Shown: positions 27,991 to 37,104, counted from the stretch's first letter. The stretch is DNA of 64,000 bases from Kutzneria buriramensis (GCF_003387475.1 NZ_QUNO01000012.1:62001-126000); one strand, 5' to 3'. Notes: a model not told the origin generated them from the letters alone. A program made the numbers and translations.

Positions 27991-29748
27991 CTACTTCTTC
28001 ACGCCGAGCGCGAGGTAGTCGTACATGCCGAACGCGTCGTTGACGAACACGTTGGTCAGGTTCGCCGGGCGGTACAGCAGACCCTTGGCGAAGATGCCCG
28101 GCAGGATGTACGCGTCGGACATGACCTTCTTGTCCACGTCCACCCACGCCTTGTTGCGGGCGTCGGTGTCGGACGTCGTGGTCGCCTTGTCCACCAGCGC
28201 GTCGACGGCCGGGTCCTTGACCGTCAGGTTGGTGTTGCCGCCGGAGGCGTGGATGACGCGGCTGTCGACGATCTGCTTGAGGAAGCCGAAGCCGTCCGTC
28301 CAGTCGCCCTGCCAGCCGGTGAGCATGATGCCCAGGCCGTTGGCCTTGGCGTAGTCCGGCTTGCCCGCGTACAGCTTGAAGTAGTCGCTGGTCGGGTACG
28401 GCTTGATGGTCAGCTTGATGCCGACCTTGCCCAGCGACTGCTGGAGCGCCTCGGCCGCGTTCTTCTCCTTCGGACGCTCGGCCCGGTAGGAGATGTTGGT
28501 GCTGAAGCCGTTGGGCTGGCCGCAGGCCTGGAGCTCCTGCTTGGCCTTGTCGGCGTCGCCGGCGTGGTTGGGCGACGGGAACGGGTCGAAGTTCTCCGAG
28601 CCCTGGGTGGGCGGCGGCAGCAGGTGCGTGGCGATGTCGCCGCCGCTGGTCGGGCCGCCGTACGCGGCCTGGTAGGACGTCTTGTCCGCGGCGTACTCGA
28701 TGGCGTTGCGGCAGTGGACGTTGTCCAGCGGCGCGACGTCGCCGTTGATGCCGGCGTACCAGAGCCGGTCGCTGACCGGGTTGTCGGCGTTCTGCTTCTG
28801 CGCCGGGTTGCCCAGGATCTTGCCCTGGGCAGCGGCCTGCACACCGGTGCCGGCGATGTCGATGTCGAGGTCGCCGGCCTGCAGCCGCGAGTCGATGTCA
28901 TCGGCGTTGACGTTGAGCTGGACCGTGATCTGGTCCGGCAGCGGCTTGCGGTTCGGGTCCGTGCTCTGGTCCCACTGGTCGTTGCGGACCAGCGTGAAGT
29001 TCTTGCTGAGGTTGTTCTCGGAGAACTTGTACGGACCGGTGGACACGACGTGCTTCTTGTAGTCGGCGCCCTTGTCCGCGGCCACCGGGACCGGCTGGGT
29101 CGAGGGCAGCGCCGCGAAGTAGTCGAAGCCGGAGAACGCCGTCTTCAGGTGGAAGACGATCGTCGAGTCGTCCGGCGTCTCGATGGCCTTGAGGCCCAGC
29201 TTGTCCGGCGACGGGTCGCTGTAGGGCGTGGTGTAGCCCTGGAGGTCCAGGAAGTCGTTGAAGTACGTGGGGCCGTCGGGGAAGACGGTCTTGTCGAGCG
29301 AGCGCTCGACGGCGTACTTGACGTCCTTGGAGGTGACCTTGGTGCCGTCCTCGAACTTCACGCCCGAGCGCAGCTTGTAGGTCCAGGTCTTGCCGCCGTC
29401 GCTGGACTGGCCGAGCGACTGCGCGAGGTCCGGCACCAGCTTGGTGCCCTCCTGACCGGGGGCGGAGGCGAACATGACCAGGCCGCGGCCGGTCAGGCGG
29501 GCGAAGTTCCACTCGTAGCCGTAGTACATGTCGGCCGGGTCCAGCGAGTCCCAGTCGCCCGAGTTGGCGAACCTGAGGGTGCCGCCCTTGGTCTCAGAGG
29601 GGTTGAACACCTTGCCGATGGCGGCGTTGAACGCCGCGCCACCGCCGCCGCTGGTGCTCGACGAACCGGAGCCGCCGCCGCAGGCGGTCAGGCCCACGGC
29701 GAGCGCGGAGGCGACGGCGACCGCCGCCATGACCCGCTTTCTCTTCAT
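27991..29748 (-). CDS. Peptide-binding lipoprotein of ABC transporter (SBP family 5)
   Basis: A 585-residue extracellular solute-binding protein. The lipoprotein signal ends in LTACGGG (lipid-modified Cys at about residue 23), followed by a Ser/Gly linker. SBP_bac_5 features include the LAQSLGQSSDGGKTWTYKLRSGVKFEDG block. It delivers peptides to the permease pair. It is the second gene in transcription order (C-A-B-D-F), an arrangement less common than A-first. GAGGGG precedes ATG 29748. Confidence 0.93.
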   Translation of the reverse strand: MKRKRVMAAVAVASALAVGLTACGGGSGSSSTSGGGGAAFNAAIGKVFNPSETKGGTLRFANSGDWDSLDPADMYYGYEWNFARLTGRGLVMFASAPGQEGTKLVPDLAQSLGQSSDGGKTWTYKLRSGVKFEDGTKVTSKDVKYAVERSLDKTVFPDGPTYFNDFLDLQGYTTPYSDPSPDKLGLKAIETPDDSTIVFHLKTAFSGFDYFAALPSTQPVPVAADKGADYKKHVVSTGPYKFSENNLSKNFTLVRNDQWDQSTDPNRKPLPDQITVQLNVNADDIDSRLQAGDLDIDIAGTGVQAAAQGKILGNPAQKQNADNPVSDRLWYAGINGDVAPLDNVHCRNAIEYAADKTSYQAAYGGPTSGGDIATHLLPPPTQGSENFDPFPSPNHAGDADKAKQELQACGQPNGFSTNISYRAERPKEKNAAEALQQSLGKVGIKLTIKPYPTSDYFKLYAGKPDYAKANGLGIMLTGWQGDWTDGFGFLKQIVDSRVIHASGGNTNLTVKDPAVDALVDKATTTSDTDARNKAWVDVDKKVMSDAYILPGIFAKGLLYRPANLTNVFVNDAFGMYDYLALGVKK

Positions 29749-29810
29749 GATCTGGTCAACCCCTCATCTTCTCGAACCTGCATTCCAGACTGGGTGCAGA
29801 ACTTGGCCCG

Positions 29811-30809
29811 TCACCGGGCACGTGGGTCGAGCGCGTCGCGCAGACCGTCACCGAACAGGTTGAACGCCAACACGGTGATGAAGATCGCCAGACCGGGCAC
29901 GAGCATGAACTCGGGGTCGATCTGGTAGTACTGCGTCGCGTCGGACAGCATGCCGCCCCAGGTGGGGGTCGGCGGTCGCACGCCGACCCCGAGGAAGGAC
30001 AGCGCCGACTCGAACAGCACGTTCGTCGGGATCAGCAGCGTGGAGTACACCAGGATCGGCGCGGCCAGGTTGGGCAGCAGCTCGCGGAACAGGATGTGCG
30101 GCGCCCGGGCGCCGAGGCTGCGCGCGGCGTCCACGAACTCGCGCTCGCGCAGCGACAGCGTCTGACCGCGGATGATCCGGCCGATGTACGACCAGTTGAA
30201 GAAGCCGATGATGAAGATCAGCAGGGCGATGCGCAGCGCGTCGCCCGAGAGGCCGAAGGCGTTGTCCGGCACCACGCCGGCCAGCGCGAGGGCGAACAGC
30301 AGCAGCGGGAACGCCAGGAAGACGTCCATCAGCCGGCTGATCAGCGTGTCGACCCAGCCGCCGAAGAAGCCGGCGACGACGCCCAGCACGGTGCCGATGA
30401 CCACCGACATCACCGTGGACAGGAAGGCGATCAGCAGCGACACCCAGGAGCCGGCGAAGATGCGGGCCAGCAGATCGCGGCCGTTGACCGGCTCGACGCC
30501 CAGCGGGTGGTCGGCGCTGATGCCACCGAGCGGGCCCTTGGGGATCTGGAGGTCGGGGTCGATCAGCGACTGGTTGAAGGTGGCGGTGGGGATGATGCCG
30601 AACACCCGGTCCAGCACGAAGGCCACGGCCGCGGTCACCACCAGGATCGCCACGACGATGCCGCCGACCATCGCGACCCGGTCCCGCCGCAGCCGCATCC
30701 AGGCGATCTGCCGCAGCGACCGGCCCTCGATCGCCTTGCCCATACCGGCCAGCACGGCCTCAGGCTCTGCCTGGACCGCGTCGCCCGGAACATCCATGGG
30801 CGCCGTCAT
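29811..30809 (-). CDS. Peptide ABC transporter permease (DppC type)
   Basis: A 332-residue membrane permease, first gene of the operon. It has an N-terminal cytoplasmic segment with RSLRQIAWMRLRRDR, a periplasmic loop with HPLGVEPVNGRDLLARI typical of DppC, and six helices. The EAA loop is REREFVDAARSLGARAPHILFRELLPNL. ATG 30809 is preceded by AGAGGTGA. Its start being first fixes the promoter in 30810-31210. Confidence 0.93.
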   Translation of the reverse strand: MTAPMDVPGDAVQAEPEAVLAGMGKAIEGRSLRQIAWMRLRRDRVAMVGGIVVAILVVTAAVAFVLDRVFGIIPTATFNQSLIDPDLQIPKGPLGGISADHPLGVEPVNGRDLLARIFAGSWVSLLIAFLSTVMSVVIGTVLGVVAGFFGGWVDTLISRLMDVFLAFPLLLFALALAGVVPDNAFGLSGDALRIALLIFIIGFFNWSYIGRIIRGQTLSLREREFVDAARSLGARAPHILFRELLPNLAAPILVYSTLLIPTNVLFESALSFLGVGVRPPTPTWGGMLSDATQYYQIDPEFMLVPGLAIFITVLAFNLFGDGLRDALDPRAR

Positions 30810-31210
30810 CGTCTCACCTCTGCCTTCGGCGACCGCACAACCAATTGCACCGTTGGGAACTCACCAGTTCCCGTGAGTTCAGCAGACTCTCTTACCTATG
30901 GCCGAGTGGCGCCAGATTCATCGCCCGTCCGTGGCGCGATTGTGATTGAAATGGCGGTGAGGTGGCCGCCGAGCTACCCTGTCCGGCCTAAGCGAGGCTA
31001 CGGCATACGGACGTACCGGCTTTGGTGCTCGGTCCAACATGTCGACGGAGGGTGACGACCGTCGCGGTCACGCCCTGATGTGGCGGCAATCGTCCGAACG
31101 AACTCCGGAATTCACCTACCAATGGTGCTTGTGTGATTTCGCCGGAATGCGCAGCGCATTCGGCGGGTGACACGCTGTGAATGCTTGTCGGGTGTGGCAG
31201 CGTGGGGAGC
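30810..31210. promoter_or_regulatory. Divergent promoter region with short inverted repeats
   Basis: About 400 bp between the divergent transporter operon and enoyl-CoA hydratase. It contains GGGAACT-CACC-AGTTCCC (30855-30872), with a competing pairing AACTCAC/GTGAGTT (30858-30879), and CGCCGGAATGCGC/GCGCATTCGGCG (31140-31165). These may be operators or a leader hairpin. A TACCCT hexamer occurs at about 30978. No gene is evident. Confidence 0.5.
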
Positions 31211-31984
31211 ATGGCCACCTACCAGCACATCCTGCTCGACCGTGCCGGGGCGACGGCACGGATCACCATGAACCGCCCGTCGCGGCGCAATTCGCTGTCC
31301 GCCGACCATCTGGGCGAGCTGCTCGACGCCGTCCGGACGGTGGCCGCGACCGACGCCACCGGTCTCGTCCTGGCCGCCGCCGGGCCGGTCTTCTCCGCCG
31401 GCCACGACTTCGGCGACGTCGCCTCCCGCGACCTGCTCGGCGTCCGTGAGCTGCTGACCACCTGCACGGCGCTGATGCAGGCCTTGCAGTCGGCGCCGCA
31501 GGTCGTCGTCGCTCGCGTGCATGGCCTGGCTACTGCCGCCGGCTGTCAGCTCGTGGCGTCCTGCGACCTGGCCGTAGCGGCGTCGTCGGCGGCGTTCGCA
31601 CTGCCCGGTGGGCACGGGGGCTGGTTCTGCCACACGCCGTCCGTGCCGGTGGCGAGGGCGATCGGGCGTAAGCGGCTGATGGAGATGGCGCTCACCGGTG
31701 ATCCGATCCCGGCGCAGACGGCGTTGGAGTGGGGGTTGGTGAACCGGGTCGTGCCGGACGCCGAGCTGGACGCCGCCGTCGACGAGCTGCTGGCCCGTGC
31801 GACGCGGGGCAGCCGGGCCAGTAAGGCGCTGGGCAAGCGCACCTTGTACGCGCAGTTGGACCGCCCGGAGGCCGACGCCTACACCTTGGCCCTGGAGGTC
31901 ATGGCCGCCGCCTCCCAGCTCCCCGACGCCCGCGAAGGCATGGCCGCCTTCCTGGAGAAACGCCACCCCACCTGGTCCGCCTGA
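31211..31984 (+). CDS. Enoyl-CoA hydratase/isomerase family protein
   Basis: A 257-residue crotonase-fold protein. It has the oxyanion-hole segments SAGHDFGDV and GLATAAGCQLVASCDLAVA and the C-terminal LEWGLVNRVVP. The acidic residues that serve as catalytic acid/base in true hydratases are not both obvious (the second segment has GGHGGWFCHTPS rather than the usual ExGLxP), so it resembles ECHDC3-like or atypical members. ATG 31211 has GGGGAG immediately upstream. The acyl-CoA substrate is unknown. Confidence 0.85.
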   Translation: MATYQHILLDRAGATARITMNRPSRRNSLSADHLGELLDAVRTVAATDATGLVLAAAGPVFSAGHDFGDVASRDLLGVRELLTTCTALMQALQSAPQVVVARVHGLATAAGCQLVASCDLAVAASSAAFALPGGHGGWFCHTPSVPVARAIGRKRLMEMALTGDPIPAQTALEWGLVNRVVPDAELDAAVDELLARATRGSRASKALGKRTLYAQLDRPEADAYTLALEVMAAASQLPDAREGMAAFLEKRHPTWSA

Positions 31985-32153
31985 CCCCCGCGAGTCGCGC
32001 TCTCGAGCACACCGAATGCAGGCCTCGAGCACACCCCCGCGCGTCCCGCTCAGCGACGTACCGAATGTCGGTTTCGTGCAGATCTGAGACCTGAGGCTTG
32101 TTTCTGCCTGAAACCGTATTTCGGTGTGTCTGTGAGCGCGACTCGCGGGGGTT
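31984..32153. repeat. Family B palindromic repeat, copy 3 (half copy plus full copy)
   Basis: A half element (31984-32031: CCCCCGCGAGTCGCGCTCTC...CACCGAATGCAGG) is followed by a full one (32032-32153) whose outer arms are more degenerate on the left (CGCGCGTCCCGCTC) than on the right (GAGCGCGACTCGCGGGGG). The core GCAGATCTGAGACCTGAGG...TTTCTGCC matches that of copy 2. It starts within 3 bases of the hydratase stop. Confidence 0.85.
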
Positions 32154-32229
32154 TGCGGGGTTGCGTTGGTTGTTGCGGGGGTGGAGCGTGGGGGTGGCGG
32201 CCGGGTGGCCGCCCGGTGGTGCACGTTTG

Positions 32230-32278
32230 CGCAAGAGTTGTATACTTGCGTTGATCGATAGAAAGTTTTCAACTTTCT
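32230..32278. promoter_or_regulatory. Two inverted repeats upstream of the secreted glycosidase
   Basis: CGCAAG-N9-CTTGCG (32230-32250) and AGAAAGTT-TTC-AACTTTCT (32260-32278) lie in an unusually AT-rich stretch about 80-130 bp before the start of the glycosidase. Their symmetry suggests sites for dimeric regulators controlling polysaccharide use. No specific regulator can be named. Confidence 0.55.
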
Positions 32279-32358
32279 GATACAGATATTGCAGTCAGTC
32301 GTCCCGTCTTTCTAGGGTGGCCGTCACACCGGCATCCTGAGCCGAAGTGGAGACGACG

Positions 32359-34656
32359 ATGTCTGCGCTATCCCTGCGTTCCTCATCCCTGCGACTAGCC
32401 GCGGCGGGCCTGAGCGTCGCGACGCTCGTCGGACTCGCCCTCGCCGCCCCGCACGGCACGCCGTCCGCGGCGGCGGCCACCGGCGGTCGGGGTGCGACCG
32501 TCCCGTTCACCGAGTACGAGGCCGAGGCGGCCGGCACCAACGGCACCGTGATCGGCCCCTCCCGCACCGCCGGCACCCTGGCCGGCGAGGCGTCCGGCCG
32601 CAAGGCGGTGACCCTGTCCGGCAACGGCAAGTACGTCGAGTTCACCCTCACCACGGCCGCGAACGCGGTGACCCTGCACTACTCCGTGCCCGACGCGGCG
32701 GGCGGCGCGGCCTACACGACGCCGATCGAGGTCTACGTCAACGGGTCCAAGGACCGCGACCTGACGCTGACCAACAAGTACAGCTGGTACTACGGCGGCT
32801 ATCCCTTCACCAACGACCCCGGCGCCGGCAACCAGCACCACCTGTACGACGACGTGCGCACGATGTTCGGCAGCACGCTTCCCGCCGGCGCCAAGGTGAA
32901 GTTCCAACTCGACGCCGCCTCGGTGGCGGTCACCCTGGACACCGCCGACTTCGAGAACGTAGGCGCGCCCATCGGGCAGCCGGCCAACTCGCTGTCGGTC
33001 ACCTCGTACGGCGCCGACCCGAGCGGAGCCGCCGACTCCGGCGGCGCGTTCGTCAACGCGATCGCGGCGGCACAGTCCCAGGGCAAGGTCCTCTATGTGC
33101 CGCAAGGCACCTACACCGTCAACCAGCACCTGACCGTCAACAACGTGACGATGCAGGGCGCGGGGCCGTGGTACAGCGTGCTGCACGGCAACCGGGTCGG
33201 CGTCTTCGGCCTCGGCGAGCCCAACAGTTGCGGCCAGGGCGGCAATTCCGGCGTCAGCAGCAACGTCAAGCTCTACGACTTCGCGATCATGGGCGAGGTG
33301 ACCGAGCGCAACGACTGCGACCAGGTCAACGGCATCGGCGGCGCGCTCGGCGGCGGCTCGGTGGTCTCCGACCTGTGGATCCAGCACGTGAAGGTCGGCC
33401 TCTGGCTGGACGGCCCGTTCGACGGCCTCACCGTCTCGAACAACCGGATCCTCGACACCACCGCGGACGGGCTGAACCTGCACGACGGCATCAGCCACGT
33501 CACCGTCACCAACAACTTCCTGCGCAACCTCGGCGACGACGGGCTGGCCATGTGGTCGGAGATCAACGCCGACCACGACAACACCTTCTCGTTCAACACG
33601 GTCGAGTTGCCCATGCTGGCCAACAACATCGCCATCTACGGCGGCCACGACAACAGCGTCACCGACAACGTCGTGACCGACACGCAGACCCAGGGCGGCG
33701 GCATCCACGTCGCCAACCGGTTCAACGCCGTGCACGTCTCCGGCACGACCACGTTGGCGCGCAACACAACCCTGCGCGCCGGCGTGCTCGATCCCAACTG
33801 GCAGTTCGGCGTCGGCGCGATCTGGTTCGACGCCCAGCAGGGCGCCCTCGACGGCACGGTCAACGTCACCGACTCCAACCTCCTGGACAGCTCGTACGAG
33901 GCGATCCAGACCGTCGAGGGCTCGACGGTGAGCAACGTGCACTTCAGCAACGACACCATCGACGGCACCGGCACGTTCGTGCTGCAACTCCAGGCCGGCG
34001 GCTCGGCGAGCTTCGCCAACGTCACCGCCGCGCACGTCGGCGCGCCCAACCCGATCTACAGCTGCCTCGGCAACGGCTTCACCATCACCGACAACGGCGG
34101 CAATGCCGGCTGGTACCCGTCGACGCCGTACTGCGGCGGCTGGCCGCCGCCGGTCTACACCTACCCGGGCGGCGGCAACCCGCCGCCGACCACGACCACC
34201 ACGACGACAACCACCACCACGACCACCGCGCCGCCGAGCGGGAACCTGGCGCTGGGCAAGGCGATGAGCGCCAGCAGCTACACCCAGGTCTACGGGCCGG
34301 GAAACGCCAACGACAACAACACCGGCAGCTACTGGGAAAGCGCCAACAACGCGTTCCCGCAGTGGTTGCAGGTGGACCTCGGGTCGTCGACGTCCGTGCG
34401 GCGGATCGTGCTCACCCTGCCGCCGTCCTCCGCGTGGGGCGCCCGCACGCAGACCCTGTCCGTGCTCGGTTCCAACGACGGCGGCTCGTTCAGCACCCTC
34501 GTCGGCTCCGCCGGCTACCGGTTCGACCCCAACACCGGCAACACGGTGACGATCTCCGTTCCGCAGACGAGCCAGCGCTTCCTGCGGCTCAACTTCACCG
34601 GCAACGACGGCTGGCCGGCCGGCCAGGTGTCGGAGTTCCAGGTCTACTCCTCCTGA
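32359..34656 (+). CDS. Secreted beta-helix glycosidase with CBM-like domains, probable GH87 alpha-1,3-glucanase
   Basis: A 765-residue secreted enzyme. A signal peptide (residues 1-40) is followed by a CBM6/35-like beta-sandwich (about 50-205), a right-handed beta-helix starting SLSVTSYGADPSG (about 215-600), a Thr-rich linker (Pro then 13 Thr, about 610-624) and a C-terminal F5/8-type (discoidin/CBM32-like) domain. The helix contains TTADGLNLHDG and LGDDGLAMWSE, consistent with the D-DD acid pattern of GH87 (mycodextranase/mutanase), though GH55 or another pectate-lyase-fold family cannot be excluded. ATG 32359 follows GGAG. Probably degrades fungal cell wall or alpha-glucan. Confidence 0.75.
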   Translation: MSALSLRSSSLRLAAAGLSVATLVGLALAAPHGTPSAAAATGGRGATVPFTEYEAEAAGTNGTVIGPSRTAGTLAGEASGRKAVTLSGNGKYVEFTLTTAANAVTLHYSVPDAAGGAAYTTPIEVYVNGSKDRDLTLTNKYSWYYGGYPFTNDPGAGNQHHLYDDVRTMFGSTLPAGAKVKFQLDAASVAVTLDTADFENVGAPIGQPANSLSVTSYGADPSGAADSGGAFVNAIAAAQSQGKVLYVPQGTYTVNQHLTVNNVTMQGAGPWYSVLHGNRVGVFGLGEPNSCGQGGNSGVSSNVKLYDFAIMGEVTERNDCDQVNGIGGALGGGSVVSDLWIQHVKVGLWLDGPFDGLTVSNNRILDTTADGLNLHDGISHVTVTNNFLRNLGDDGLAMWSEINADHDNTFSFNTVELPMLANNIAIYGGHDNSVTDNVVTDTQTQGGGIHVANRFNAVHVSGTTTLARNTTLRAGVLDPNWQFGVGAIWFDAQQGALDGTVNVTDSNLLDSSYEAIQTVEGSTVSNVHFSNDTIDGTGTFVLQLQAGGSASFANVTAAHVGAPNPIYSCLGNGFTITDNGGNAGWYPSTPYCGGWPPPVYTYPGGGNPPPTTTTTTTTTTTTTAPPSGNLALGKAMSASSYTQVYGPGNANDNNTGSYWESANNAFPQWLQVDLGSSTSVRRIVLTLPPSSAWGARTQTLSVLGSNDGGSFSTLVGSAGYRFDPNTGNTVTISVPQTSQRFLRLNFTGNDGWPAGQVSEFQVYSS

Positions 34657-34663
34657 CCTGGAA

Positions 34664-34701
34664 GGGCGGGATCCCCGCTGTGGCGGCTCGGGATCCCGCC
34701 C
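34664..34701. terminator. Perfect 12-bp hairpin terminator between convergent genes
   Basis: GGGCGGGATCCC (34664-34675) pairs with GGGATCCCGCCC (34690-34701), with a 14-nt loop. It lies 7 bp after the glycosidase stop and next to the end of the convergent methyltransferase gene. Confidence 0.8.
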
Positions 34702-34703
34702 GC

Positions 34704-35348
34704 TCAGGTCAGTCCGGCGGCCTGCAGCTCGGCGAAGCCGACAAAGCGGAACATGCTGGTGTTCTCCTCGAGCGGCAACGGTTCGCCGCGATACCGGTGC
34801 ACGCCGACGCCGTAGTCGACGTCCGGTTCGGACACCCACGCCCGGTCGAACTCCTTGGCCTCGAACCATTCGCAGATCTGCGGCACGCGATCGGGCGCGG
34901 TGCGGCCACGGGTCCAGATCACCGTGCCGCCGGTCGCGGCGAGCCGGCGGCAGGCGTCGACGGTTCGTTCGATGTCGGGCAGCGTGATGTTGCCGAAAAC
35001 CCCGCACATCAACACGAGATCCGCCGGCGCGAGGCCGCGGTAGTGGTCGGTCAGCGACGCGTCGCCGGTGATCACTTCCACGTCGAGCCCGGCCGCCGCC
35101 GCTGCCGCCATTGCGGTGTTACGTGCGTCCAGCTCCACGAGACGTGCTTTCACGTCACCTCGGCGCGGATGGTCGGCAAGCACCTCCAGCAGGTCGTGGC
35201 CCTGCCCGGCGCACACGCTCAGCACCCGCACGGGCCCGGCGGGCGCGCCGTCGAGCGTCCTGCGGATCTGCGCCTGCACGGCGCGAAGCCGTTGTGACAG
35301 TGAGGAATCCGGTCGGTGGTAGGCGTCGTGCCAATCGAGCCAGTCCAT
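34704..35348 (-). CDS. SAM-dependent methyltransferase, unknown substrate
   Basis: A 214-residue class I methyltransferase-like protein. Motif I appears as VLSVCAGQGHDLLEVL, motif II acid in LVELDARN, and motif III/IV as DLVLMCGVFGNI. ATG 35348 (MDWLDWHDAYHRPDSS) is preferred because TAGCTT ends 7 nt upstream, a leaderless-type promoter, rather than TTG 35357. The family is common in actinobacteria with no assigned role. Its stop is 2 bp from the terminator at 34664-34701. Confidence 0.78.
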   Translation of the reverse strand: MDWLDWHDAYHRPDSSLSQRLRAVQAQIRRTLDGAPAGPVRVLSVCAGQGHDLLEVLADHPRRGDVKARLVELDARNTAMAAAAAAGLDVEVITGDASLTDHYRGLAPADLVLMCGVFGNITLPDIERTVDACRRLAATGGTVIWTRGRTAPDRVPQICEWFEAKEFDRAWVSEPDVDYGVGVHRYRGEPLPLEENTSMFRFVGFAELQAAGLT

Positions 35349-35358
35349 GGCCGGCAAG

Positions 35359-36237
35359 CTACAGATCCGCCAGCGTCCGCAGGGCCGCTTCGATCACCGG
35401 CTGCCGTTCGGTGCCCGCGCGGACCACGACTTCGATCTTCCGGTGCAGCTCGGACGCCGGCACCAGGGCCAGCCCCGGCGGCGCGGTGCGGGTGGCCATC
35501 GCCGGCATCATCGTCACGCCCAGGCCGGCGACGACCATGTCCAGCGCCGGCTGGATGCTCGCGCAGGTGTGCGTCAGCCGCGGCGTGAATCCGGCGGTCC
35601 GGCAGGCGTGCACGGTCGCCTCCCGGCAGCTGCCGCAGGGGAACACCACCCAGGGCTGGTCCCGCAGCGCCGCCAGCCCGTCCGCCTCGACCGCCTCGCG
35701 CAGCGGTTCCGGCACGCAGATCAGGAACGGGTCCTCGCCCAGCGGCAGGCTGATCAGGCCCGGTTGCAGCTCCGTGCCCAGGTGCCGGTACCGGTAGGCC
35801 AGCACGAGGTCGAGCCGCCGCTGCCGCAGCATGGGGATGGTTTCCTCCGGCTCGGCCTCGATGAACCGGAACGTCAGCTGCGGGTGCCGCGCGAGCAGCG
35901 TCTCCGCCATCGGGATCGCCACGGCCGGAAAACCGCTGCTGAAGCAGCCGACCGCCAGCTCGCCGTCGATCGTGCCGGCCAGCTGGTCGACCTCTGCCTC
36001 GGCCCGCTCCAGCGCCGCGAGCACGTCCTCGCAGCGTCGCGCAAGCGCTTGCCCCGCAGTGGTCAGCCGCACCGTCCGGCCCTCGCGCAGCAGCAACGGC
36101 TTGCCGACCTCGGCCTCCAGCGCCCGCAGCTGCTGCGACACCGCGGAGGCGGTCACGTGGTGCACGTCGGCCACCGCCGTGACCGTCTGGTACTCGGCCA
36201 GGTCCCGCAGCAGCACCAGCCGACGCACGTCCATCAT
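35359..36237 (-). CDS. LysR-family transcriptional regulator
   Basis: A 292-residue regulator with an N-terminal winged helix-turn-helix (LRDLAEYQTVTAVADVHHVTASAVSQQLRALEAEVG region, residues 8-45) and a substrate-binding-type effector domain (from about residue 90). TAAGCT ends 7 nt before the start ATG 36237, suggesting leaderless transcription. LysR genes usually divergently face a target gene; here the facing region only holds a 55-codon frame (36300-36467) interrupted by a repeat fragment. The effector is unknown. Confidence 0.9.
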   Translation of the reverse strand: MMDVRRLVLLRDLAEYQTVTAVADVHHVTASAVSQQLRALEAEVGKPLLLREGRTVRLTTAGQALARRCEDVLAALERAEAEVDQLAGTIDGELAVGCFSSGFPAVAIPMAETLLARHPQLTFRFIEAEPEETIPMLRQRRLDLVLAYRYRHLGTELQPGLISLPLGEDPFLICVPEPLREAVEADGLAALRDQPWVVFPCGSCREATVHACRTAGFTPRLTHTCASIQPALDMVVAGLGVTMMPAMATRTAPPGLALVPASELHRKIEVVVRAGTERQPVIEAALRTLADL

Positions 36238-36299
36238 GAAGCCCAGCTTAAAACAATCCCCAGCACATGTAGCTGGACTCGACTGAGACGCTCAGCGGC

Positions 36300-36467
36300 A
36301 TGAAAGTCCTGCTGGTCAGAGCGCCTTGTCAGTGGGGCGGTCGAGCCGCCAGTGGAGGCACCGGCGCGACCTCGCCCCGCGCGGAACGCGCGGCGAACGC
36401 ACAGCGCTCGGCCAGGTCGAGGTCGTTCGCCGGGGCGTCGACCGCGTCTCGGGCTCGTTCACGCTGA
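36300..36467 (+). pseudogene. Possible remnant of the LysR-divergent target gene
   Basis: A frame starting MKVLLVRAPCQWGG faces the LysR gene at the normal distance of a regulated target, but after about 15 residues it runs into the family A repeat fragment (36354-36393) and continues as low-complexity Ala/Arg/Ser before stopping at 36467. The simplest reading is a gene destroyed by deletion or repeat insertion. It may also be chance. Confidence 0.3.
36354..36393. repeat. Family A repeat, partial copy 3
   Basis: GGAGGCACCGG at 36354-36364, then ACCTCGCCCCGCGCGGAACG and the complete mini-hairpin CCGCGCG-GAA-CGCGCGG (36377-36393). This equals the right end of copies 1 and 2; the long left arm is missing. 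No gene-like sequence overlaps it convincingly. Confidence 0.8.
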
Positions 36468-36505
36468 TCAGCGGCATCCTGGCGCGCGAGCCGATCCGGG
36501 CAGGT

Positions 36506-37048
36506 CTACCGGTTGGGCTGACGGGATTCGTGGAGGAGCAACAGCATGTAGGCGGCGACCGTCTGCGCGTCGCTGATCTCGCCGCGGGCGATCATCGCCT
36601 CGACCTCGGCGCGGTGGAACCACGCCGTGCGCATGTCCTGCTCCTCCACCTCCCGCTCGTGCGGGCCCTCGGTCAGGCCGGTCGCCAGGAACACCGTGCC
36701 GCGCTGGCTGGACATGCCCGGCGCCACGTCCAGCACGCCCAGCTCCACCAGCTCGCTCGCCACCAGCCCCGTCTCCTCGCGCAGCTCACGGGCGGCCAGC
36801 TCCTTGGCCTCTACGCTGGCCAGGTCGGGGGCGGTGCCCTGGCAGAACTCCCAGCGGCGCAGACCTACCGGGTAGCGGAACTGCTCCACCAGGTGCAGGC
36901 GCTCCCCGTCGAGCGGGATGATCAGGGCGTAGTGCGGCTTGTCCACCACGCCGTAGATCCCGGTCGAGCCGTCGGCGCGGCGGATGTCGTCCTCCCGGAC
37001 CGTCATCCACGCGTTGCGGTACACCTCACGAGTTTCAAGCATCTCCAC
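36506..37048 (-). CDS. Nudix hydrolase, ADP-ribose pyrophosphatase-like
   Basis: A 180-residue Nudix protein. The Nudix box is seen as G(TAPDL)...[15 protein letters not shown] (residues 70-90), preceded by the substrate strand [15 protein letters not shown] typical of ADP-sugar pyrophosphatases of the NudF type. Start GTG 37048 is supported by CAAAAT ending 7 nt upstream (leaderless type). It is divergent from nucS, 56 bp apart, so promoters overlap. The substrate is inferred only from family. Confidence 0.88.
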   Translation of the reverse strand: MEMLETREVYRNAWMTVREDDIRRADGSTGIYGVVDKPHYALIIPLDGERLHLVEQFRYPVGLRRWEFCQGTAPDLASVEAKELAARELREETGLVASELVELGVLDVAPGMSSQRGTVFLATGLTEGPHEREVEEQDMRTAWFHRAEVEAMIARGEISDAQTVAAYMLLLLHESRQPNR

Positions 37049-37104
37049 GGTGTCGATTTTGCCCCGCGCGAGCGCCGCCGAACCGCCCCGGTACCTTCGT
37101 CCGG

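Noticed and set aside
34190-34235. Thr-codon run as a phase-variable simple repeat
   Set aside because: Codons are mixed ACC/ACG/ACA, so it is a normal Thr-rich linker rather than a slippage-prone exact repeat.
32395-35007. 870-codon minus-strand frame opposite the secreted glycosidase
   Set aside because: The plus-strand gene has a signal peptide, recognisable domains and a ribosome binding site; the minus-strand translation is compositionally biased without domains.
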